13,743 nucleotides of DNA from contig PLSJ01000060.1 in the NCBI GenBank assembly GCA_003165115.1, positions 1 to 13,743 on the forward strand. The letters run 5' to 3'. The notes under the pieces are model-generated. The model was not told where the DNA came from. It did no database searches and saw only the letters and a program-made list of their open reading frames with translations. Position numbers and translations under genes: made by a program. Below are positions 7,327 to 13,542 of the stretch, piece after piece. The DNA is from Syntrophaceae bacterium (GTDB lineage: Bacteria > Desulfobacterota > Syntrophorhabdia > Syntrophorhabdales > WCHB1-27). Each line of letters starts with the position of its first letter. Positions within the stretch are counted from its first letter, which is position 1.

Positions 7327-8012
7327 AACTCCACCGCCACTGCGTTATTTCCCGTTACCTTGCCCATGATCTCTCTCCCCGACGGGCTCTTTACCCTCAC
7401 GAGGTCTCCCACTTTTCCTTTCTCGAGGGCCGTGCCCTTTCCCTGGACGACCAGCCTGTTATTCTCGGCGCGCATACTGACGGCTTCTCCCTTTTGCACC
7501 GCCATGGCGCTCGCAAGAAGCTGGCTCGTGATGACCTCGCCCACCGGTATCTCCTTTTTCGCGGTCTTCCCCACTACCTCTTCGATGCAGGCGGGATAAT
7601 CCGCGCCCACGCCGTTGAGAAAACTTTCTTTCTCGTCGAGGTCCGCGGGACGGACCGCCTCGCCCTTCGAGATGTGATGCTTCGCCGTGTAAAGCTTCTT
7701 CTTTATGAGCACCCTGAAAGGCACATACACGTTCGTCTCTATCCCTGTCTTTCCTTCGATCCCGGCCAGGCAGATCCCGTCGCCGTTTACGTCGGGCACC
7801 TTGGTGAAGCCCAGGGTCTTCACCCTCACTTCCCCTTTTACGTGGGGCGGTAACGTGGCAAAGGTAACCTGGATGTCACTGCCCCCGTACATCTGCCTTA
7901 CGAACCGGTTCACCTCCGCCTGCAGCGTCGCCGCCGATAAGCCGCACGGCAGGACAAGAGCGCCGGAGAGACACAGAAGAAGAAGCGCGAAGGCCCTACC
8001 CTTGTCTAACAT
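7323..8012 (-). CDS. flgA: P-ring assembly chaperone FlgA
   Basis: FlgA is a periplasmic chaperone needed to build the FlgI P-ring. The product from the ATG at 8012 has 229 residues with a signal peptide: hydrophobic residues about 7-22 and likely cleavage after GLSA (residue 27). The C-terminal half carries the SAF-type domain, recognisable at KKKLYTAKHHISKGEAVRPA (about 104-123), IPVGEVITSQLL (155-166) and the final GDLVRVKSPSGREIMGKV. The start overlaps the flgG stop by 17 bases. A longer frame from 8069 would put a strongly basic stretch inside flgG and bury the signal peptide, so I rejected it. The ribosome binding site is weak, consistent with coupling to flgG. Confidence 0.93.
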   Translation of the reverse strand: MLDKGRAFALLLLCLSGALVLPCGLSAATLQAEVNRFVRQMYGGSDIQVTFATLPPHVKGEVRVKTLGFTKVPDVNGDGICLAGIEGKTGIETNVYVPFRVLIKKKLYTAKHHISKGEAVRPADLDEKESFLNGVGADYPACIEEVVGKTAKKEIPVGEVITSQLLASAMAVQKGEAVSMRAENNRLVVQGKGTALEKGKVGDLVRVKSPSGREIMGKVTGNNAVAVEF

Positions 8013-8787
8013 TATTCGCCATCTGGAGCATCTGGTCCGCCGCCTGAATAGCCTTCGAGTTGGCTTCATACGCCCTCTGCCCTATGATCAAGTTGACCAT
8101 TTCCTGCATGACGTTGACGTTCGACATTTCGAGGTATCCCTGGAGAATCGTCCCGAAGCCGTTCTGGCCGGGCGATCCCGACACCGCGGCCCCGCTGGCG
8201 TCGGTCTGCTGGTACAGGTTCTTTCCTATCGCGTTCAGACCCCCGAGGTTGGGGAACGTCCACATGGTGAGGTTGCCTATCTGCTGGAGCGCTGTCTGGT
8301 TCTGCACCTGGACCGAGACGGTGCCGTCGGTTGCGATGGTAACGGCCATTGCGTTTTGAGGTATGGTGATGCTCGGGTTGAGCAGGTACCCGTCGGACGT
8401 GCATATCCTCCCCTCCGAGTCGCTTTGGAACGAACCCGCTCTCGTGTAGGACATCTCACCCGAAGGCAACTGGATCTGCAGGAACCCGTTCCCCTCTATC
8501 GCCACGTCCAACTGGTTTTGCGTCTGCTGGTAATCCCCCTGGGCGAACTGTTTTTGCACCGCCGCCAGCTTTGCGCCGTGGCCTATCTGTATTCCCGTGG
8601 GCACCTGGTTGCCCTGTTCGGTCTTGGTCCCCTGGAGGCGCAGGGTCTGATACATCAGGTCCTGGAAGTTGGCCCTGCCGGCTTTGAATGCGCCCGTATT
8701 GACGTTCGCGATGTTGTTCGCTATCACGTCGAGGTTCGTCTGTTGCACACTCATGCCGGTCGCGGCGGTCCATAGAGCCCTTAACAT
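7996..8787 (-). CDS. flgG: Distal rod protein FlgG
   Basis: FlgG builds the distal rod, the drive shaft that passes through the P- and L-rings. The 263-residue product has the full family pattern: MLRALWTAATGMSVQQTNLD, IANNIANVNTGAFKAGRANF, the mid-region QNQLDVAIEGNGFLQI with SYTRAGSF, and the C-terminal LEMSNVNVMQEMVNLIIGQR followed by AYEANSKAIQAADQML. Length is standard. The ATG at 8787 has AGGAGG six bases upstream. It starts 9 bases after the flgF stop and overlaps flgA by 17 bases, so flgF, flgG and flgA form one unit. The closeness to FlgF reflects duplication typical of rod genes; size and C-terminus fit FlgG best. Confidence 0.96.
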   Translation of the reverse strand: MLRALWTAATGMSVQQTNLDVIANNIANVNTGAFKAGRANFQDLMYQTLRLQGTKTEQGNQVPTGIQIGHGAKLAAVQKQFAQGDYQQTQNQLDVAIEGNGFLQIQLPSGEMSYTRAGSFQSDSEGRICTSDGYLLNPSITIPQNAMAVTIATDGTVSVQVQNQTALQQIGNLTMWTFPNLGGLNAIGKNLYQQTDASGAAVSGSPGQNGFGTILQGYLEMSNVNVMQEMVNLIIGQRAYEANSKAIQAADQMLQMANNVRQG

Positions 8788-8796
8788 GTGCGCCTC

Positions 8797-9522
8797 CTAA
8801 AATTTCCCCAGGTCTATCAGCTTGCTGAGCATGTCGGACGCGGATTGGTCAACCTTCGTATACGACTCGTATGCCCTCAGGACGGCGATCATGCGTACCA
8901 TCTCCGTCATGATGTCCACATTGGAAGTCTCGTATGCGCCTTGCTGCACCGAGAACCCCTCGGCCGGGATTTCGCTGTTCTTCTCATTCGCATTCAGAAA
9001 CAGGCTTCCCCCTGCGTTTTGCAGGTCCTGCCTGTTGTCGAAGTCGACGATCTTCAGCTTCTCTCCGAGGATCTTGTCCACGTAAACGGAACCGTCCTTC
9101 CCGATCCTGATGTCCTTTCCGTCCAGCGTGATGTCGCCACCGTTCTGGCTCATGACAGTGTCACCGTTCTGTGTGACCAGCTTCTTCTCCGCATTAAGGG
9201 CGAACTGACCGTTTCTCGTATACATGGTGCCACGGGACGTGGATACCGCGAAAAATCCGTTTCCGTCTATCGCCAGGTCAAGCGTGTTGCCCGTCTCGGC
9301 CAGGGGAGCGTCAGAGAATTGAGTGTAGCTGTCCGGAATATTGACATAGGTTGCCGGGAGCTGGTCCGGTCCGGCGGCCTCTTCGATTACCGTGGAGTTG
9401 AAAGCCGGCGAGATTGCCTTATAGCCTGCGGTGAGGGCGTTTGAGAGATTGTTCGCGATGATGTCAAGTTCCCTCTCGTTGGCCGATTTTCCACTCTGGG
9501 TGCTGAAGATGCCGTTCAACAT
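8797..9522 (-). CDS. flgF: Proximal rod protein FlgF (FlgF/FlgG family)
   Basis: This is a flagellar basal-body rod protein, most likely FlgF, which joins FlgG in the rod. The 241-residue product starts MLNGIFSTQSGKSANERELD and continues IIANNLSNALTAGYKAI, the rod N-terminal motif. The middle has GNTLDLAIDGNGFFAV and MYTRNGQFALN, and the C-terminus YETSNVDIMTEMVRMIAVLR with AYESY. It is shorter than the FlgG downstream, as expected for FlgF. I chose the ATG at 9522 because homologues begin at this point. An in-frame GTG at 9579 would add 19 residues, including two cysteines, with no family resemblance. No Shine-Dalgarno-like sequence precedes 9522, and a sigma-54-like promoter sits almost against it. 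Confidence 0.9.
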   Translation of the reverse strand: MLNGIFSTQSGKSANERELDIIANNLSNALTAGYKAISPAFNSTVIEEAAGPDQLPATYVNIPDSYTQFSDAPLAETGNTLDLAIDGNGFFAVSTSRGTMYTRNGQFALNAEKKLVTQNGDTVMSQNGGDITLDGKDIRIGKDGSVYVDKILGEKLKIVDFDNRQDLQNAGGSLFLNANEKNSEIPAEGFSVQQGAYETSNVDIMTEMVRMIAVLRAYESYTKVDQSASDMLSKLIDLGKF

Positions 9523-9533
9523 GCGACATATTA

Positions 9534-9549
9534 TGCAAGTGTCATACCG
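9534..9549 (-). promoter_or_regulatory. Candidate sigma-54 (RpoN) promoter before flgF
   Basis: The minus strand reads CGGTATGACACTTGCA from 9549. It has the diagnostic GG (9548-9547) and GC (9536-9535) exactly 10 bases apart and a full TTGCA -12 element; the -24 box is weaker than TGGCAC. Early rod and ring operons are often RpoN-dependent, which fits. The expected start is near 9523, one base before the flgF ATG. A GG-N10-GC match can arise by chance, so this is moderate evidence. Confidence 0.45.
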
Positions 9550-9555
9550 CCATAA

Positions 9556-9635
9556 CAGGGATGTCGCCTTTCGGGGCACCCGCTCGCGGGCCGGTCGAAT
9601 GTCGGACGGGGCACCTCTCCCTGCGGGGCGTCACC
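9556..9635 (-). repeat. Short repeats in the cheW-side spacer of flgF
   Basis: The spacer 9523-9736 (214 bases, no convincing gene) contains nested repeats. On the plus strand ATGTCG followed by CGGGGCACC occurs at 9561-9580 and again at 9599-9615, with gaps of 5 and 2 bases. A looser third copy, CGGGGCGTCACC, is at 9624-9635. The short palindrome CCCGC-TC-GCGGG is at 9579-9590, and CAGGGA (9556-9561) faces TCCCTG (9618-9623) as an outer inverted repeat. No T-run follows the palindrome, so an intrinsic terminator is not supported. It could be a dispersed intergenic repeat or remnant; the function is unknown. Confidence 0.4.
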
Positions 9636-9736
9636 ACGCGTTTCGGGGAGGGATGGATATTACCTTTCGAAGCTCTAAGAGATGAGAGGGAGGTGAGTGC
9701 GCAGAGTGGGAAGTTTTTTCCACGTAGGCAATTTTT

Positions 9737-9970
9737 TCATATCGTGATCTCGAACCCTTCCGTCCCGTCTCTGGTTTTCGCGGCGGCGCCTTTTTCTTTT
9801 GCCGGCGGCGGCTCGGGACCGGAGTCGGGCGGCCTGCGCCCTTTGTCTCTTTCGCGGTCCTTGTATTTTCTTATGTGGGGAGGGTCGTGCCGGCAGGAAA
9901 GCGACAAATCCCTGCCGACGCTCCGGATAGTGTTGACGGAATCATGGGAAAAAGGGTCTTTCGCATCCAT
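9737..9970 (-). CDS. Small uncharacterised hydrophilic protein after cheW
   Basis: I do not recognise this gene. The 77-residue product is very hydrophilic and probably largely disordered. An N-terminal third is followed by a basic, charged stretch (HIRKYKDRERDKGRRPP at residues 32-48), a Pro/Glu/Lys/Ala-rich segment, and a short hydrophobic tail GFEITI at the very end. There is no signal peptide or membrane helix. The start is uncertain: the ATG at 9970 has AGGTG upstream, while a GTG at 9982 abuts the cheW stop and would add four residues. Its position directly behind cheW on the same strand suggests cotranscription and a link to motility, which is inference. Chance openness is possible for a frame this short. 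Confidence 0.5.
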   Translation of the reverse strand: MDAKDPFSHDSVNTIRSVGRDLSLSCRHDPPHIRKYKDRERDKGRRPPDSGPEPPPAKEKGAAAKTRDGTEGFEITI

Positions 9971-9982
9971 CGTATCGCGCAC

Positions 9983-10450
9983 CTAATTGTTGGCGGCCTT
10001 CTCCAGTTCCTTTCTGTCGCTCGCCGAAAAAATCTTTTTCAGTTCAAGGAGTATCAGGAGCCTGTTGTCCAGCTTGCCCACGCCCTCAATATAATCGGAT
10101 TCGACCCCGGCTACGAGCGAAGGGGGCTGCTCCACCGTGCTTTCGGAGATCCTCAGGACCTCGGAAACCGAGTCCACGATGAAGCCGAGCACCATGCCGT
10201 CCAGCTCGATGACGATTATCCTCGTGGATTTATCATAGCTCTTCCCTTCAAAACCCAACCTCTTCCGAAGATCGACTATCGGGATGATCTTGCCGCGCAG
10301 ATTGATCACGCCTTCGACAAACGGAGGGGCATTGGGTATGCGGGTAATATTGATCATCTTGTTTATTTCCTGGACTTTCAATATGTCGACCGCAAACTCC
10401 TCGTTATCTACTTTGAATGTGACCAACTGCAAGATCTTACCCTCGTTCAT
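9983..10450 (-). CDS. cheW: Chemotaxis coupling protein CheW
   Basis: CheW is the cytoplasmic adaptor that links chemoreceptors to the CheA kinase. The 155-residue product is a single CheW/SH3-like domain: LQLVTFKVDNEEFAVDILKV at residues 8-27, the core motif VINLRGKIIPIVDLRKRLGF at 48-67, and VLGFIVDSVSEVLRI at 87-101. Length is standard. I chose the ATG at 10450, which has GAGGAGG seven bases upstream; the open frame reaches 10492 but would overlap a promoter and add 14 unlike residues. It follows cheA by 98 bases and has its own sigma-28-type promoter, so it may be expressed separately from cheR, the receiver gene and cheA. Confidence 0.95.
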   Translation of the reverse strand: MNEGKILQLVTFKVDNEEFAVDILKVQEINKMINITRIPNAPPFVEGVINLRGKIIPIVDLRKRLGFEGKSYDKSTRIIVIELDGMVLGFIVDSVSEVLRISESTVEQPPSLVAGVESDYIEGVGKLDNRLLILLELKKIFSASDRKELEKAANN

Positions 10451-10472
10451 ATTCCGTCCTCCTCTAAGAGTA

Positions 10473-10499
10473 TCATCGGACAAAGTCCGCAAAACTTAA
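10473..10499 (-). promoter_or_regulatory. Sigma-28 type promoter before cheW
   Basis: On the minus strand TTAAGTTT (10499-10492) matches 7 of 8 bases of the -35 consensus. TCCGATGA (10480-10473) matches 6 of 8 bases of the -10 consensus, and the spacer is exactly 11 bases. The predicted start near 10466 leaves a leader of about 16 bases that includes the GAGGAGG ribosome binding site of cheW. A small perfect hairpin, CGGAC-TTT-GTCCG, overlaps the spacer and -10 and may be coincidental. Confidence 0.65.
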
Positions 10500-10548
10500 G
10501 TCAATACGGTCAAGGGCCACTCGCTCGCCAGCGGCGCCCCATGAAAGG

Positions 10549-12342
10549 CTATGCGATCTTTCTGTACGCGTTCTGGAAAGAGGTGTGGCCTACCAGGGCG
10601 GACATATCGAGGATAAGTATGGCCTTCCCGTCCCCTCTGATCGTCGCCCCCCCTATCCCTTTGACGTTCCCCAGGTATTCACCGAGAGGCTTGATCACCA
10701 CTTCCTCCTGTCCCTCGACTCCGCGCGTCTTTATGCCGATCGTCTTTTCCCCGATATTGCAGATGACGACGTACTTGTCGGCGTCGGCCTGAGGCTCGCC
10801 GGTAAAAACGCTCGCCAGGTCCACGACCGGAATGACTTTATCCCGCAGCACAAGAACGTCCTTCTTGTCGACGGACTTCATCTGACCCTGTTCGAGCTTT
10901 ACGAGCTCCGTGACGGTGTTCAAGGGGATAGCATAGAGATCGTCGAGCACCCTCACGATCAGCGCCCTCATTATTGCAAGCGTGAGGGGCAGCCGCATGG
11001 TGAGCTTCGTCCATTTGCCTTCCTCCGAATCGATGGAGACCTGCCCATTCATTTTTTCGACGTTGGTCTTCACCACGTCCATGCCCACGCCCCTGCCCGA
11101 AACGTTGCTCACCTTCTTCGCGGTGCTCAACCCCGCCGCAAAGACGAGGTTCATGGCTTCGCGGGCCGGGAGGGCCGCCAGCTCGGCATCGCCCACCAAT
11201 CCCTTTTCACGGGCCTTTTTCTTCACCTCTTCCACACAGATGCCCTTCCCGTCGTCGAATACTTCGATTATCACGTTATTGCCTTCGTTATATGCCTTGA
11301 GGGAAAGAGTGCCGGCTTTTTGCTTCCCGTTCCGTTCTCTCTCTTCCGGCGTCTCGACACCGTGATCGACCGAATTTCTTATAATATGGACGAGCGGGTC
11401 GTGCAGGGCCTCTATGAGCGAACGGTCCAGCTCCGTCTCCTCACCCTCCATGGTTAACCCGATCTCCTTCCCGAACTCGGCCGACAGGTCTCTTGCAAGC
11501 CTCGGGACCTTGTTGAACAGCTTGCTTATCGGCACGAGCCTCGCCCGCATGACGGATAGCTGCAGCTCGTTCGTGACCACCTCGATGTAATTCGTTATGT
11601 CGGCGAGGTTATCGAGCGCATTGGTCGCCGCGTCGCTCTTCTTTACCATGTTGTTGAGCAGTATAAGCCTGTTCTTGCCCAGCACGAGCTCTCCCGCCAG
11701 GTTCATCAGCTCGTCGAGTTTCTTGACCTCGATCCTTATGGTGTTCTCTTCTTTGTGGGGTTGCGTCTTCTGTTTGTTCGGGGGATTCTTCACCTGGTTC
11801 GCGGTCGCAGCCGCATCACAGACGACGACCTTCTCCGGCTCCATGCCAACCTGCGCCGCTTCCGGTTCTTTGGGGACGTCATGCGCCTCGACCGGCTCGA
11901 CGGCGCTCGGCTCTTCGCGCACCTCTCCGGGGTTCGTCTTGTCGGGGGCTTTCAGGACTTCCAGTTTCTCTATGGTCGACGCGGTATCGCTCTGCTCGGC
12001 GCCGCTCTCCTTTATCTCTTCGAGGAGCGTCTTTATCAGGTCGAGCGCCTCGAGGAGGGCATCGGCCACCACGTGGTCCGGCACCATGATCCCTTTCCTT
12101 ACCATGCCGAGTACATCTTCGGCCCTGTGGGCAAGGGTCGACAGGGCGTTGAACCCGAGAAAGCTCGACGTGCCTTTTACGGTGTGGACGGCCCTGAAGA
12201 TGCCGTTGATCATCTCCTCGTCGGGGTTGTTCTCTATGACGATGACGTCCTGGATCGCCTTTTCGGTCAGCTCACCCGCTTCGACGATGAACTCATCGAT
12301 GATCTCTCTCATCTCATCTTTTTCAAGAAACTGGTTTTCCAT
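10549..12342 (-). CDS. cheA: Chemotaxis histidine kinase CheA, no evident P2 domain
   Basis: CheA autophosphorylates on receptor signals and passes phosphate to CheY-type receivers. The 597-residue product has the P1 Hpt domain (about 1-115) with the phosphorylated histidine at 53 in FRAVHTVKGTSSFLGF. A Pro/Glu/Ala-rich linker spans about 130-198. The P3 dimerisation helices follow (about 200-260, ELMNLAGELVLGKNRL), then the P4 ATPase domain (about 265-450) with N box HIIRNSVDHG, DDGKGI and GRGVGMDVV, and a C-terminal CheW-like P5 domain. The linker shows no recognisable P2 receiver-docking domain. The ATG at 12342 has GGGGAGGG seven bases upstream and overlaps the receiver gene by 20 bases; a TTG immediately before it is less likely. 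Confidence 0.95.
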   Translation of the reverse strand: MENQFLEKDEMREIIDEFIVEAGELTEKAIQDVIVIENNPDEEMINGIFRAVHTVKGTSSFLGFNALSTLAHRAEDVLGMVRKGIMVPDHVVADALLEALDLIKTLLEEIKESGAEQSDTASTIEKLEVLKAPDKTNPGEVREEPSAVEPVEAHDVPKEPEAAQVGMEPEKVVVCDAAATANQVKNPPNKQKTQPHKEENTIRIEVKKLDELMNLAGELVLGKNRLILLNNMVKKSDAATNALDNLADITNYIEVVTNELQLSVMRARLVPISKLFNKVPRLARDLSAEFGKEIGLTMEGEETELDRSLIEALHDPLVHIIRNSVDHGVETPEERERNGKQKAGTLSLKAYNEGNNVIIEVFDDGKGICVEEVKKKAREKGLVGDAELAALPAREAMNLVFAAGLSTAKKVSNVSGRGVGMDVVKTNVEKMNGQVSIDSEEGKWTKLTMRLPLTLAIMRALIVRVLDDLYAIPLNTVTELVKLEQGQMKSVDKKDVLVLRDKVIPVVDLASVFTGEPQADADKYVVICNIGEKTIGIKTRGVEGQEEVVIKPLGEYLGNVKGIGGATIRGDGKAILILDMSALVGHTSFQNAYRKIA

Positions 12343-12712
12343 CAAGGCCCTCCCCTAAAAGACATTCGATTTTATCAAGGAGCACGTCCGGTTGTACCGG
12401 CTTGTTCAGGAACATATTGATACCTGCCCCGTATGCCTCCTTCTGTAACTCACTGTCGCTTGTCGTCGTAAGCATTATCACCGGCAGGTGCAGGTTGTAG
12501 TAGCTGTTCCTCAAGCTCTTGACAAAGGATATGCCGTCCATGTTCGGCATGTTCAGATCGACTATCACCAGGTCGATCTCATTGTTGCTCAGCTTTTCCA
12601 TGGCGTCCAGCCCGTCTTCCGCTTCTTCGGTGACGTAATCTTTTCGCCGCAGCACGTATCCTATGAACTTTCTTATGGTCGGAGAATCATCGACAATCAA
12701 GACTCTTTTCAT
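12323..12712 (-). CDS. cheY: CheY-type single-domain response regulator
   Basis: This is a stand-alone receiver, likely phosphorylated by the CheA encoded next to it and acting on the flagellar switch. The 129-residue product holds the acidic pocket (VDD near residues 7-9), the phosphoacceptor Asp52 in LVIVDLNMPNMDG, the conserved Thr in VIMLTTTSD (about 82-84) and Lys104 in LNKPV. No output domain follows. I chose the ATG at 12712; an ATG directly before it at 12715 shares a base with the cheR stop, but AGGG is better spaced for 12712. It overlaps cheA by 20 bases. Receivers of this type can also act as phosphate sinks or adaptation proteins, so the exact role is not certain. Confidence 0.9.
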   Translation of the reverse strand: MKRVLIVDDSPTIRKFIGYVLRRKDYVTEEAEDGLDAMEKLSNNEIDLVIVDLNMPNMDGISFVKSLRNSYYNLHLPVIMLTTTSDSELQKEAYGAGINMFLNKPVQPDVLLDKIECLLGEGLDGKPVS

Positions 12713-12714
12713 CA

Positions 12715-13542
12715 TTATCCCTTTTGATAGGCAATCGTACCGGGAAAGATCAAAGGCTTGAACCCCCGCGATATGTTGTGCAGGCTTTCCGCATGTCCGA
12801 TGGTAAGATACCCTTTTGGCTTGAGTGATTCGTAAAGGTTCTCGATCACTTTCTTTTTCCCTTTGTCATCGAAGTATATGAGCACGTTCCTGCAAAAGAT
12901 CATATCCATCTGTTTATATTTTCGGTAGGAATCGGAATCCATTAAGTTCAGGAAATTCACGGTCACATATTTCTTGACCGCGTCATTCAGTATGTATATG
13001 CCTTTTTTCTCCGTGAAATACTTGTTGAGCACGACCTTATCCGTATTCCTGACGCTATACTGGTTGAAAATCCCCTTTTTCGCGGATTCCAGCGCCTTCG
13101 TGCTGATGTCCGTCCCGAGTATCGTAAAAGGCAGGGACCTGCCTGTCTGGCTCATCAGCTCGAGCATAAGAATCGCCAAAGTGTAGGGCTCCTCGCCCGT
13201 GGAACAGCCGGCGCTCCAGATTTTTAGCCCTCCTTGAGGCCAGGGCCCATTCGCGTAGCTCTTCTGCACGATCATCTTGAATGCATCGAGCTGAGGGGGG
13301 TTTCTGAAGAAACTGGTTTCATTCGTCGTGACGAGGTCGAACAGGGAGATCAGCTCTTGTCCTGTCTTCTGTCCTCCGTATTTCAGATAGTAGTGGTACT
13401 CTTCGAAGGAAGAAAGGCCGAGTTCGTCGAGTCTGCCGGCCAACCTGCTTTCGAGAAGATATCCCTTGTTCTCCGCGAAGTAGATGCCTGTTTTCTCGTA
13501 AACGAAGTCCCTGAGCAGGATAAACTCCTGGTTAGTCAACAT
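12715..13542 (-). CDS. cheR: Chemoreceptor glutamate methyltransferase CheR
   Basis: CheR transfers methyl groups from S-adenosylmethionine to glutamates of chemoreceptors for adaptation. The 275-residue product has the N-terminal helical domain (about 1-70) and the methyltransferase domain with TNETSFFR at 73-80, the AdoMet-binding SAGCSTGEEPYTLA at 110-123, LGTDIS at 142-147, FCRNVLIYF at 216-224 and GHAES at 249-253. Length is typical and nothing essential is missing. The ATG at 13542 has GAGG five bases upstream and overlaps the preceding gene by 7 bases. It ends beside the receiver gene (TAATGATG). No CheB or receptor gene is in the window. Confidence 0.96.
   Translation of the reverse strand: MLTNQEFILLRDFVYEKTGIYFAENKGYLLESRLAGRLDELGLSSFEEYHYYLKYGGQKTGQELISLFDLVTTNETSFFRNPPQLDAFKMIVQKSYANGPWPQGGLKIWSAGCSTGEEPYTLAILMLELMSQTGRSLPFTILGTDISTKALESAKKGIFNQYSVRNTDKVVLNKYFTEKKGIYILNDAVKKYVTVNFLNLMDSDSYRKYKQMDMIFCRNVLIYFDDKGKKKVIENLYESLKPKGYLTIGHAESLHNISRGFKPLIFPGTIAYQKG

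Noticed and set aside
7705..8775. Open frame of 356 codons on the plus strand opposite flgA and flgG
   Set aside because: It is opposite two well-recognised genes, has unusual Arg/His-rich composition and no family resemblance.
9561..9736. A further gene in the spacer before flgF
   Set aside because: Frames on both strands here are short, composed of the repeat units, and lack ribosome binding sites or family resemblance.
10505..10540. GC-rich hairpin after cheA as an intrinsic terminator
   Set aside because: A stem (GCCGCT with AGTGGC, extendable past a bulge) is possible but contains a G-U pair and is not followed by a T-run, so termination is not supported.
11597..12420. Overlapping plus-strand frames opposite cheA
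   Set aside because: They are antisense to conserved CheA domains, rich in Ser or Arg/Leu, and have no recognisable motif.
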